From: Euzebyaceae bacterium
GTDB lineage: Bacteria; Actinomycetota; Nitriliruptoria; Euzebyales; Egibacteraceae
DNA length: 14,504 nt
Direction of reading: 5' to 3'
Assembly: GCA_013698135.1 (NCBI GenBank)
Contig: JACCVM010000212.1
Span: 1-14,504 of the forward strand
Positions 6,530 through 13,652 of the stretch are shown here, one piece after another. A program made the position numbers and the translations under genes. The first letter of the stretch is position 1. Each line of letters opens with the position of its first letter. A model generated the notes under the pieces. That model ran no database searches. It was not told the DNA's origin and saw only the letters and a list, made by a program, of their open reading frames with translations.

Positions 6530-8889
6530 TCCGAGAGGGCGATGTCGTCGGGGCGGACCGGGACGCGGCACAGGTCGATGCCGGTGGCGGCGCGGATGGC
6601 GGACACCACGGCGGGGGTGGAGGAGATGGTCGGTGGCTCGCCGACGCCCTTGGCGCCGAAGGGCGCGCCTGGCTCGGGCTGCTCGATGAGGGTTGCCTGC
6701 ACGTCGGGCATGTCCAGGGCGGTGGGGATGAGGTAGTCGGTGAACGACGGGTTCCGAATCCGGCCGCCGTCGACGACGATCTCCTCCATGACCGCCAGGC
6801 CGAGGCCCTGGGCGATGCCGCCCTCGATCTGGCCGGTGACCTGCAACGGGTTGAGCGCCTTGCCGACATCCTGGCCGGTGGTGATCTGCAGCACGCGGAT
6901 CAGCCCGAGCTCAGGGTCGACGTCGACGACCGCACGGTGGGCGGCGAAGGCGTAGGACACATGGGCGTCGCCTTGCCCGTCGTCGTCCAGCGGCATGGTC
7001 GGGGCGTGGCGGTACTCGCGCACCTCCTCGACCGGCCGGCCGCCTAGCGCATCGGTCAGCGTCAGGCGGAACCTGCCCTCCACTCCGACGACCTCGCCGT
7101 TGCGCAAGGTCAGCAGCTTTCGGCGGGCGCCCTGCACCTCCACACCTCGGGCCTCGGCGACCCGCTCCAGCAGGGAGTCGCGTACCGCCAGAGCAGCCGC
7201 CTGCACGGCGCCGCCGCTCATCCAAGTCTGGCGCGAGGCGCTGGTCGACCCGGCGGAGCCGACCCGGGTGTCGGCGGCCCGCAGCACCACCCGGTCGACG
7301 CCGAGGACGCTGCGCACGATCTGCTGTGCCAGGGTCACGAACCCTTGCCCGACCTCGGCGGCGGCACAGTGCACGGTGGCGACCGGCTCGCCGTTCACGC
7401 CCTCCTCCAGGCGCACGGCAGCGGTCGAGAAGTCGTCGAAGCCCTCCGAGTACATCAGGTTCTTGAAGCCGACGGCGAAGCCAACCCCGCGGCGGACATC
7501 GGCGCGGTCGGCGGTGCGCCCTGCGCCGCCGGGCAGCAGCAGCGGATCGTCGGGCCCGCCGCCCTTGCCGGTAGGCTCCGGCGGCAGGGGATGGGCAACC
7601 GCGGCCTCGATGCACTCGCGGGCCGGCGCCGTGCCGGTGATGTGCTGCCCGGTGATCAGTTCATCGCCGCTGCGCAGGGCGTTGCGCAGCCGCAGTTGCA
7701 CCGGGTCCATGTCAAGGGCGGCCGCCAGCTTGTCCATCTGCGACTCGTGGCCGAAGCACGCCTGCACCGCCCCGAAGCCGCGCATGGCGCCGCAAGGGGG
7801 GTTGTTGGTGCGGACCACCCACGCGTCGATGTGCGCGTTGGGCACCCGGTACGGGCCGCAGGAGAAACACGCGGCGTTGGCGATGACCGCCGTAGAGGAG
7901 GAGGCGTAGGCACCGCCGTCCAGCAGCAGCCGCGCCTCAACCTTGACCAGGTCACCGTTACTGTTGGCGTGGTGGCGGTACCACATGCGCGCGGGGTGGC
8001 GGTGGACGTGACCGAAGAAGGACTCCTCGCGCGAGTACAGCATCTTGACCGCCCGCCCGGTGCGCAGCGCCAGCAGGCAGACGTGGACCTGGAGGCTGAC
8101 GTCCTCGCGGGCACCGAAGGCTCCACCCACCCCCGACAGCGTCAGCCGCACCAGCTCGGGGGCCAGGCCGAGGCAGGCGGCGACCTGGTCGCGGTCGACG
8201 TGCAGCCACTGCGTCGAGATGTACAGGTCAACGCCGCCGTCGTCGCCGGGGATCGCCATGCCCGACTCGGGACCGAGGAAGGCCTGATCCTGCATCCCAA
8301 CGGCGTAGGCGCCCTCGACGGTGACCTCTCCGGTCGCCTCGAGGTCGCCGTGGCGGATCGTCAGGTGCCGGAAGACGTTGCCGTCGGGATGCACCGGCGG
8401 CGCGTCGATGGCCGCCTCAGGGTCCACGACGGCGGCCGTCGGCTCGTAGTCGACCTCGATGGCTTGCACCGCGCGCCAGGCGATCTCGGGATGGTCGGCG
8501 GCGACGGCGGCGACCGCCTCGCCCTGGTAGCGGATCACGTCGGAGGCGAACACCGGCTGGTCGGCGTGTTCGAGGCCGTAGTTGGGTTCACCCGGCACGT
8601 CGTCGGCGGTGAGGACGGCATGCACCCCCGGGATGCGGCGGGCCGCTTCGGTGTCAAGGTCACGGATTCGCGCAGACGGGTGCGGGCTGCGCAAGGTGCG
8701 CCCCCACAACATCCCGTCCGCCCACAGATCCGACGAGAAGGCGAACTGCCCCTTGACCTTGGGGATGCCGTCGGGGCGCGACGAGCTGGTCCCCACGCCA
8801 CGGTCGGTGGAACGCTTGCGGTCGCTGTGAGGTGGCGCCGTCGGCGCCGTCGGTGCAAAGGGAGCCGCTGCGGAGAGCACCGGCTTCAC
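6517..8889 (-). CDS. pucD: Xanthine dehydrogenase, molybdopterin-binding subunit
   Basis: The catalytic subunit of a three-part molybdenum hydroxylase, probably oxidising hypoxanthine and xanthine to urate in the cytoplasm. The 790-residue protein follows the XdhB/PucD plan: DGIPKVKGQFAFSSDL and LWGRTLRSPHPSARI (about 40-75), TQWLH with Q227, GVGGAFGARED (253-263), GAMRGFGAVQACFGHE (367-382, Arg370), and the C-terminal KGVGEPP with the presumed catalytic Glu751. The GTG at 8889 is preferred because it overlaps the stop of the [2Fe-2S] subunit in GTGA; the frame extends upstream, but only as shadow sequence inside that gene. The first 35 or so residues are a low-complexity Ala/Pro/Ser-rich extension. 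Xanthine is inferred as substrate from the adjacent urate genes. Sequence alone would also fit a related purine or aldehyde hydroxylase. Confidence 0.9.
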   Translation of the reverse strand: MKPVLSAAAPFAPTAPTAPPHSDRKRSTDRGVGTSSSRPDGIPKVKGQFAFSSDLWADGMLWGRTLRSPHPSARIRDLDTEAARRIPGVHAVLTADDVPGEPNYGLEHADQPVFASDVIRYQGEAVAAVAADHPEIAWRAVQAIEVDYEPTAAVVDPEAAIDAPPVHPDGNVFRHLTIRHGDLEATGEVTVEGAYAVGMQDQAFLGPESGMAIPGDDGGVDLYISTQWLHVDRDQVAACLGLAPELVRLTLSGVGGAFGAREDVSLQVHVCLLALRTGRAVKMLYSREESFFGHVHRHPARMWYRHHANSNGDLVKVEARLLLDGGAYASSSTAVIANAACFSCGPYRVPNAHIDAWVVRTNNPPCGAMRGFGAVQACFGHESQMDKLAAALDMDPVQLRLRNALRSGDELITGQHITGTAPARECIEAAVAHPLPPEPTGKGGGPDDPLLLPGGAGRTADRADVRRGVGFAVGFKNLMYSEGFDDFSTAAVRLEEGVNGEPVATVHCAAAEVGQGFVTLAQQIVRSVLGVDRVVLRAADTRVGSAGSTSASRQTWMSGGAVQAAALAVRDSLLERVAEARGVEVQGARRKLLTLRNGEVVGVEGRFRLTLTDALGGRPVEEVREYRHAPTMPLDDDGQGDAHVSYAFAAHRAVVDVDPELGLIRVLQITTGQDVGKALNPLQVTGQIEGGIAQGLGLAVMEEIVVDGGRIRNPSFTDYLIPTALDMPDVQATLIEQPEPGAPFGAKGVGEPPTISSTPAVVSAIRAATGIDLCRVPVRPDDIALSERTP

Positions 8890-9464
8890 GGCTGGGTTCC
8901 CGCACGCTGCCGCTGCACGTCCACAACCGCCTGCAGGATCCGCCCGTAACCGGTGCAGCGGCACAGGTTGCCCGAGATCGCCTCGCGCACAGTCAGTTCG
9001 TCGGCGTCGGGCACCCGGTCGAGCAGGTCGTGCACCGCCACGATCAAGCCAGGGGTGCAGAAGCCGCACTGGACCGCGCCGGCGTCCAGAAAGTGCTGCT
9101 GCACGTCGGACAGACCGTCACCCGGCTCCAGCCCCTCGACCGTGACGACCTCGGAGTCGACCGCGTCGGCGGCGAGCACGCAGCACGACACCACCAGGGT
9201 TCCGTCGAGGAACACCGAGCACGACCCGCACTCGCCCTGCTCGCAGGCGTTCTTCGAGCCGGGAAGGCCCAGGCGCTCGCGCAGCACGTACAGCAGGCTT
9301 TCGCCGAGCCACGCCGCCTTGACCGACTCCTCGCGGCCGTTGACCTGCAGCGTGTAGGACTCCGACTCGTCGGTCAGCCGGGAGCCGGCGGGCGCGCCCT
9401 CGGCGGCGGCTTCGACCTGGCTGCGGCCGGCCTCGGCGTAGCCGGGATTGCGATCGGAGGTCAT
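8886..9464 (-). CDS. pucE: Xanthine dehydrogenase, [2Fe-2S] subunit
   Basis: The electron-transfer subunit that passes electrons from the molybdenum centre to FAD. The 192-residue protein has the plant-ferredoxin-like cluster (C74, C79, C82 in NACEQGECGSC, then CC at 94-95) and the second cluster of the helical domain (C133 and C136 in VQCGFCTPG, C168 and C170 in GNLCRCTGYG). All eight ligands are present. The ferredoxin domain starts at about residue 36. The preceding 35 residues are an unconserved hydrophilic extension, longer than in most relatives. The ATG at 9464 overlaps the stop of the FAD subunit in ATGA, with AGGAG nine bases upstream. The gene order FAD, [2Fe-2S], Mo matches other bacterial molybdenum hydroxylase operons. 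The symbol is by analogy with the Bacillus puc genes; xdh names are also used. Confidence 0.93.
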   Translation of the reverse strand: MTSDRNPGYAEAGRSQVEAAAEGAPAGSRLTDESESYTLQVNGREESVKAAWLGESLLYVLRERLGLPGSKNACEQGECGSCSVFLDGTLVVSCCVLAADAVDSEVVTVEGLEPGDGLSDVQQHFLDAGAVQCGFCTPGLIVAVHDLLDRVPDADELTVREAISGNLCRCTGYGRILQAVVDVQRQRAGTQP

Positions 9465-10300
9465 GCGCGCAAGCTCCTGGTCAGGGCACGCCGGGCCATC
9501 ACCTTGACGGTGTGGCGCCGGTACTCGGCGGTGCCCCGGTGGTCGGTGATCGGTTCGGCGGCGGCGGCCGCGAGCGCGGCGAAGCGGTCGACGGCGTTGG
9601 TCTCGGCGTCCAGTGTGTCCCAGTCCAGCGCGTCGCTGATGAAGTCCTCGGCCTCGGTCGGGCGCAGCGGTCGCGCAGCGACCGAGCCGAAGGCGCAGCG
9701 CACGCGCCGGTGGTCGGTGTCCACGACCATGGCGCAGCAGGCGATCGAGATCACCATGGCGTTGCGGGTGCCGACCTTGAGGAACTGCTGGGGACCGCGG
9801 ACGGCGGGGAAGCGCACCTCGCTGATCACCTCGCCGGGCTGGATCGCGGTTCGCTTCGCCGCCGTGATGAAGTCGGCCAGCGGCAGGCGTCGGGTGCCGT
9901 CGGGCGAGGCCAGCACGACATCAGCCTCGACGGCCGCGAGGAACGGCAGGGTGTCACCGGCGGGGCTCGCGGTGGCGACGTTGCCGCCGATGGTTCCGGC
10001 GTTGCGGATCTGGGGCGACCCGACCGTCCGTGCGGCGGCCGCCAGAGCGGGCAGGGCCTCGGCCAGCTCGGTCTGCATCTGCGAGTAGGTGACGTTGGCA
10101 CCGAGGACGACCTCGTCGCCGTCGGTGGCGTGGTGGCGCAGCTCGGCGACGCGCCGCAGCGCCACGACGTCCGTTGGCCGGCGATGGCCGAAGTTCACCT
10201 CCACCATGAAGTCCGTTCCGCCCGCCAGCAGCTGCGCGTCGGGCATGGCCGCGAGCGCATCGACGGCCTGGCTGAGCGTCGTCGGCCGAGCGACCGTCAT
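9461..10300 (-). CDS. pucC: Xanthine dehydrogenase, FAD-binding subunit
   Basis: Carries the FAD that delivers electrons to NAD+ or another acceptor. The 279-residue protein is typical of the medium subunit. It has the pyrophosphate-binding loop LLAGGTDF (24-31) near the N-terminus and the second FAD motif IRNAGTIGGNVATASPAGD (98-116). The PGEVISEVRFP stretch leads into the C-terminal domain. The ATG at 10300 has a strong GAGGAGAGG just upstream and begins a normal N-terminus. It is the first gene of the leftward operon and overlaps the next gene by four bases. Its promoter must lie in the divergent intergenic region shared with allantoinase. No XdhC-like chaperone gene for inserting the sulfurated cofactor is visible in the window. 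Confidence 0.92.
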   Translation of the reverse strand: MTVARPTTLSQAVDALAAMPDAQLLAGGTDFMVEVNFGHRRPTDVVALRRVAELRHHATDGDEVVLGANVTYSQMQTELAEALPALAAAARTVGSPQIRNAGTIGGNVATASPAGDTLPFLAAVEADVVLASPDGTRRLPLADFITAAKRTAIQPGEVISEVRFPAVRGPQQFLKVGTRNAMVISIACCAMVVDTDHRRVRCAFGSVAARPLRPTEAEDFISDALDWDTLDAETNAVDRFAALAAAAAEPITDHRGTAEYRRHTVKVMARRALTRSLRA

Positions 10301-10329
10301 GCCTCTCCTCGCCGTCGGGTGGTCCCGCG

Positions 10330-10359
10330 ATCCTAGGTCCCCGGCCCGAGGTGCTGTGA
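10330..10359 (-). promoter_or_regulatory. Weak candidate promoter for the xanthine dehydrogenase operon
   Basis: Read leftward, TAGGAT (complement of 10330-10335) is a reasonable -10 box and would start transcription near 10323, about 22 bases before the FAD-subunit ATG. No clear -35 box exists. The position 17-18 bases upstream falls in the left arm of the large inverted repeat (10345-10360), so a protein bound there would block or replace the -35 contact. The call is tentative. Confidence 0.3.
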
Positions 10360-10399
10360 CTTTGCTACCCGTGCGGCGGCAACGTCACAGCACCCCGGG
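10345..10399. promoter_or_regulatory. Large inverted repeat, candidate operator of the divergent purine genes
   Basis: The arm CCCGAGGTGCTGTGAC (10345-10360) and the arm GTCACAGCACCCCGGG (10384-10399) are reverse complements at 15 of 16 positions, including 11 consecutive bases (GGTGCTGTGAC). The 23 bases between them begin and end with a further partial match, TTGC...GCAA. The dyad sits between the divergent xanthine dehydrogenase and allantoinase operons. Its right arm ends exactly where the TTGACA of the candidate rightward promoter begins, and its left arm covers the expected leftward -35. This suits a purine-responsive regulator controlling both directions. The regulator is not encoded here and I do not assign a family. 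Both half-sites would also pair in RNA, but there is no T-tract and no reason to expect transcription through it. Confidence 0.6.
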
Positions 10400-10428
10400 T
10401 TGACATGCCGGTGGCCGGGACCGATGTT
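10400..10428 (+). promoter_or_regulatory. Candidate promoter of the allantoinase operon
   Basis: A perfect -35 box TTGACA lies at 10400-10405, directly abutting the inverted repeat. Seventeen bases later GATGTT (10423-10428) keeps the two most conserved -10 positions (A2 and T6) but is otherwise weak. Transcription would start near 10435, at the ATG at 10436, which has no Shine-Dalgarno. This suggests a leaderless transcript. A weak -10 box would fit dependence on an activator bound to the dyad upstream. Confidence 0.5.
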
Positions 10429-10435
10429 GCCAGCG

Positions 10436-11785
10436 ATGCCCGACTTCGTCTTGCGCAGCCGGCGGGTCGTCACGCCCGAGGGCGAGCGGCCCGCCGCCGT
10501 GCACATCCGCGCCGGCGTGATCGCTGCCGTCGGCGACTTCGACGATGTGCCGGCGGGCGCGCCGACCGTCGAGGGAGGTGAGGCGGCCCTGCTGCCCGGC
10601 CTGGTCGACATCCACGTCCACGTCAACGAACCGGGCCGCACCGACTGGGAGGGGTTCGCCACCGCGACCCGGGCAGCCGCCGCCGGCGGGGTCACGACCC
10701 TGCTCGACATGCCGCTCAACAGCATCCCGCCAACGACGACCGCCGCTCATCTCGCCGTCAAGCGGGCCGCCGCCGAGGGCCAGTGCTGGGTCGACGTGGG
10801 CTTCTGGGGCGGGGCGGTGCCGGACAACGCCGCAGACCTCAAGGCGCTGCACGATGCCGGCGTCTTCGGCTTCAAGGCGTTCCTCGTCGACTCGGGCGTC
10901 GCCGAGTTCGCGTGCCTGGACACGGCTGCGCTGGCGGCGGTCGCCGGAGAGATGGCGGTGCTGGGCGCCACGCTGATCGTGCACGCCGAGACTCCCGGGC
11001 CAATCGCCGTGGCCACCGCGGCCCTGGGTCATGCCGATCCGCGCCGCTATGCCACCTACCTGGCGTCGCGGCCGCCCGCCGCGGAGGAGCAGGCGGTGGC
11101 GCAGCTGGTCGAGCTGGTGCGGGCGCACGGCATCCACGTGCATGTGGTGCACCTGTCGGCCGCGGGCGCCCTGGCGCAGCTGCGCGCGGCTCACGCCGAG
11201 GGCCTGACGATCACCGCCGAGACGTGCCCGCACTACCTCGCGCTGGCCGCCGAGGACGTGCCCGACGGTGCGACGGCGCACAAGTGTGCTCCGCCGGTGC
11301 GCGAGGCCGCCAACCGCGAGCGGCTCTGGGACGGCCTGCGCAGCGGCGCGATCGACTTCGTGGTGAGCGACCACTCACCCTGTCCGAGCGATCTCAAGCG
11401 TCCCGACGACGGCGACTTCTTGCAGGCCTGGGGCGGGATCTCCTCACTGCAGCTGGGGTTGCGCGTGGTGTGGACCGAGGCCCGAAGGCGTGGCGCCTCC
11501 CTCGGTGACATCGCGCGGTGGATGGCCGAAGGACCGGCACGGTTCGCCGGGCTGGAGCGCAAGGGCTCCGTCGAGGCCGGCAAGGACGCCGATCTTGTGC
11601 TGTTCGACCCCGACGTCGAGTCAACCGTGCAGCGCGACGAGCTGGAGCACCGCCACAAGCTGTCGCCCTACCTGGGCCACACCCTGGCCGGGCGCGTCGT
11701 CGCCACCTGGGTTCGCGGGGTGCGCGTGCAGCGCAACGGACACGTCGCCGGCGACCCCGCCGGGCGGCTGCTGGAGCGCACGTGA
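10436..11785 (+). CDS. allB: Allantoinase
   Basis: Hydrolyses allantoin to allantoate in the cytoplasm. The 449-residue amidohydrolase has the binuclear metal set: DIHVHVNEPGRTDWEGF (H60, H62), the carboxylated lysine K147 in FGFKAFLVDSG, H183 in VHAE, H239 in VHLSAA, and D312 in VVSDHSPCP. LLDMPLNSIPPTT (89-101) and TAETCPHYL (260-268) are allantoinase-type signatures and separate it from dihydropyrimidinase and dihydroorotase. The start is set at ATG 10436, where MPDFVLRSRRVVTPEG gives the normal N-terminus. An in-frame ATG at 10424 and a TTG at 10400 are possible but add unconserved residues and would overlap the promoter. It overlaps the next gene in GTGA, so the two are translationally coupled. 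Confidence 0.95.
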   Translation: MPDFVLRSRRVVTPEGERPAAVHIRAGVIAAVGDFDDVPAGAPTVEGGEAALLPGLVDIHVHVNEPGRTDWEGFATATRAAAAGGVTTLLDMPLNSIPPTTTAAHLAVKRAAAEGQCWVDVGFWGGAVPDNAADLKALHDAGVFGFKAFLVDSGVAEFACLDTAALAAVAGEMAVLGATLIVHAETPGPIAVATAALGHADPRRYATYLASRPPAAEEQAVAQLVELVRAHGIHVHVVHLSAAGALAQLRAAHAEGLTITAETCPHYLALAAEDVPDGATAHKCAPPVREAANRERLWDGLRSGAIDFVVSDHSPCPSDLKRPDDGDFLQAWGGISSLQLGLRVVWTEARRRGASLGDIARWMAEGPARFAGLERKGSVEAGKDADLVLFDPDVESTVQRDELEHRHKLSPYLGHTLAGRVVATWVRGVRVQRNGHVAGDPAGRLLERT

Positions 11786-13323
11786 CCACTGCGGCGGACC
11801 CCGGCTTCACGCAGTTGGTCGATCTGGCCGCCGTGCGGCTCGGCGGGATGGCGCTGGCCGCCAACGACGAGTTCTTCGCCGCCAAGGAGAACCTGCTGCT
11901 GGCGCGACCCCCGGTGTTCGACCCGCACCGCTACACCGACCGTGGCAAACAGATGGACGGCTGGGAGACAAGGCGCCGCCGCGAGCCCGGGCACGACTGG
12001 TGCGTGCTGCGCCTCGGCGTGCCGGGCATCCTCCGCGGCGTGGTCGTCGACACCAGCTTCTTTCGCGGCAACTACCCCGACCGCTGCTCGTTGGACGGCT
12101 GCGTCGCCGACGGGGCGCTGACCGCCGCAGACCTGACCGACGCCCAATGGTTCCCACTGCTGGGCGAGACACCCCTGGAAGGTGACGCGCGCAACGCCTT
12201 CTCGGTCGAGGCGTCGCAACGGGTCACGCACCTGCGGCTGAACATCTTTCCCGACGGTGGTGTGGCGCGGCTGCGGGTCCACGGCGAGCCGCTGCCCGAC
12301 CTTCGACGACGGGCAGCTCCAGATGAGCGGCTCGACCTCGCGGCGGTGGTCAACGGCGGCACCGTGCCGGCCTGCAGCGACGTGTTCTTCTCGCCGGGCC
12401 ACAACTTGGTCACGGTGGGCGACGGTCGGGACATGGGCGACGGTTGGGAGACCCGCCGGCGGCGCGGTCCGGGCCACGACTGGGCGATCGTGCGGCTGGC
12501 GACGCAGGGCGTCGTCGAGCGCGTCGAGGTGGACACCACCAATTTCAAGGGCAACTACCCGGACAGCTGCTCACTGGAGACGTGCGACGCCGGGAACGTG
12601 ACCGTGCCGCCGGACGGCGCCGAGTGGCGGCAGCTGCTGGCGCCAGCCAAGCTCGGCCCGCACGCCCGGCATACCTTCGACGTGGACCACGCCCGCCCCG
12701 CCACCCATGTCCGGCTTAACATCTTCCCCGACGGCGGCGTGGCCCGGCTGCGTCTGCACGGCCGCGTCACCGAGGTCGGTTGGCGGTCGGCCGGCGTGCG
12801 CTGGCTCAACGCCTTGCCGGCGCCGGCGTTCGCCGACGAGGTCAGGACCTGCTGCGCGTCAACCGCGTGGGCAGCGCGGCTGGCCGAAACCAGGCCGTTC
12901 GCCGACTTCGACGCCCTGCTGGCCGCCGCCGACCAGGCCTGGGAGGCCACGGGCCCCGAGGACTGGCAGCAGGCGTTCGCCGCCCATCCACGCATCGGCG
13001 CGCGGGTCAGGGCAGCCCCGGTTCCAGGCACGGCCGACCGCGAGCAGGGGCGGGGCTGGGCGCAGCGGGAGCAGTCAGCGACCCAGGTGGCCTCGGCGGA
13101 AACTCTCGATGCGCTGGCGGAGGGCAACCGGGCCTACGAGCAGCGCTTCGGGCATGTCTTCCTGATCTGCGCCACGGGCCGCTCCGCCGATGAGATGCTC
13201 GCCGCACTGCGGACTCGGATGGGCAACGAACCAGACGCCGAGTTGCGGGTGACTGCCGAGGAGCAACGCAAGATCACGCGCCTGCGGCTGGCTAAGCTCG
13301 TCCTGCCGAGTGCGCAGTCATGA
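11782..13323 (+). CDS. alc: Allantoicase / OHCU decarboxylase fusion protein
   Basis: One uninterrupted 513-codon frame from GTG 11782 (overlapping the allB stop) carries two enzymes. Residues about 12-330 are allantoicase, which splits allantoate to ureidoglycolate and urea. Its two family repeats are visible as DGWETRRRREPGHDW (59-73) and DGWETRRRRGPGHDW (220-234), each followed by a GNYPD segment and RLNIFPDGGVARLR. Residues about 338-508 are 2-oxo-4-hydroxy-4-carboxy-5-ureidoimidazoline decarboxylase (UraD), the last step to S-allantoin. This part shows LNALPAPAF, CCASTAWAARL, AHPRIG with catalytic His402, REQS with Glu430, EGNRAYEQRFGHVFLICATGRS and EEQRKITRLRL. The linker is under ten residues. 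No stop, frameshift or plausible internal start separates the halves. The two activities flank allantoinase in the pathway and are not consecutive. It overlaps uraH by four bases. Confidence 0.92.
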   Translation: MTTAADPGFTQLVDLAAVRLGGMALAANDEFFAAKENLLLARPPVFDPHRYTDRGKQMDGWETRRRREPGHDWCVLRLGVPGILRGVVVDTSFFRGNYPDRCSLDGCVADGALTAADLTDAQWFPLLGETPLEGDARNAFSVEASQRVTHLRLNIFPDGGVARLRVHGEPLPDLRRRAAPDERLDLAAVVNGGTVPACSDVFFSPGHNLVTVGDGRDMGDGWETRRRRGPGHDWAIVRLATQGVVERVEVDTTNFKGNYPDSCSLETCDAGNVTVPPDGAEWRQLLAPAKLGPHARHTFDVDHARPATHVRLNIFPDGGVARLRLHGRVTEVGWRSAGVRWLNALPAPAFADEVRTCCASTAWAARLAETRPFADFDALLAAADQAWEATGPEDWQQAFAAHPRIGARVRAAPVPGTADREQGRGWAQREQSATQVASAETLDALAEGNRAYEQRFGHVFLICATGRSADEMLAALRTRMGNEPDAELRVTAEEQRKITRLRLAKLVLPSAQS

Positions 13324-13649
13324 GCCTCAGCACGCACGTGCTCGACACCGCAACCGGCCTGCCCGCCACCGGCGTGGCAGTGATGCTCGAGCGGCGGACC
13401 GAGCAGGGCACCTGGCAACAGATCGGCGGCGGTGAAACCGGCGAGGACGGCCGCATTCTCGACCTGCTGGAAGGCGCGCCGACGGTGTCAGGCCAGCACC
13501 GGCTCACGTTCGACACCGGGGCGTACCTCGGCGATGAGGGCTTCTATCCCGAGGTGACGGTGACCTTCGTGGTCGCCGCCCCCTGGCAGCATCATCATGT
13601 GCCGCTGCTGCTGAGCCCGTACGGCTACACCACCTACCGAGGGAGCTGA
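13320..13649 (+). CDS. uraH: 5-hydroxyisourate hydrolase (transthyretin-like)
   Basis: Opens the unstable urate oxidase product 5-hydroxyisourate to OHCU, the substrate of the decarboxylase domain encoded just upstream. The 109-residue protein has the full family signature: LSTHVLDTATGLPA at the start (His6), DGR with Arg45, and HHHVPLLLSPYGYTTYRGS at the end. That includes the C-terminal YRGS that marks hydrolases and is missing from true transthyretins. GDEGFYPEVTVTF is also typical. The histidine run reads HHH at 91-93, where HYH is more common. The ATG at 13320 overlaps the preceding stop in ATGA, and no signal peptide is present, so it is cytoplasmic. Also known as pucM. Confidence 0.95.
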   Translation: MSLSTHVLDTATGLPATGVAVMLERRTEQGTWQQIGGGETGEDGRILDLLEGAPTVSGQHRLTFDTGAYLGDEGFYPEVTVTFVVAAPWQHHHVPLLLSPYGYTTYRGS

Positions 13650-13652
13650 CCG

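Noticed and set aside
7345..8949. A 534-codon open frame on the + strand opposite the molybdopterin subunit.
   Set aside because: It is a shadow of the GC-rich codons on the other strand. It shows no family motif, while the minus-strand frame has full hydroxylase signatures.
8890..9069. Upstream extension of the molybdopterin subunit by 60 codons.
   Set aside because: It lies inside the [2Fe-2S] gene in another frame, and the translation has no conserved features. The GTG at 8889 with GTGA overlap is the better start.
8832..10088. A long + strand open frame opposite the [2Fe-2S] and FAD subunits.
   Set aside because: It spans two real minus-strand genes with intact cofactor motifs, and its translation is repetitive and Arg/Ala/Gln-rich.
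11955..12483. A repeated DGWETRRRR...GHDW segment that could suggest a recent tandem duplication.
   Set aside because: Allantoicases normally contain two homologous repeats. The DNA of the two copies differs at many third positions, so the duplication is old.
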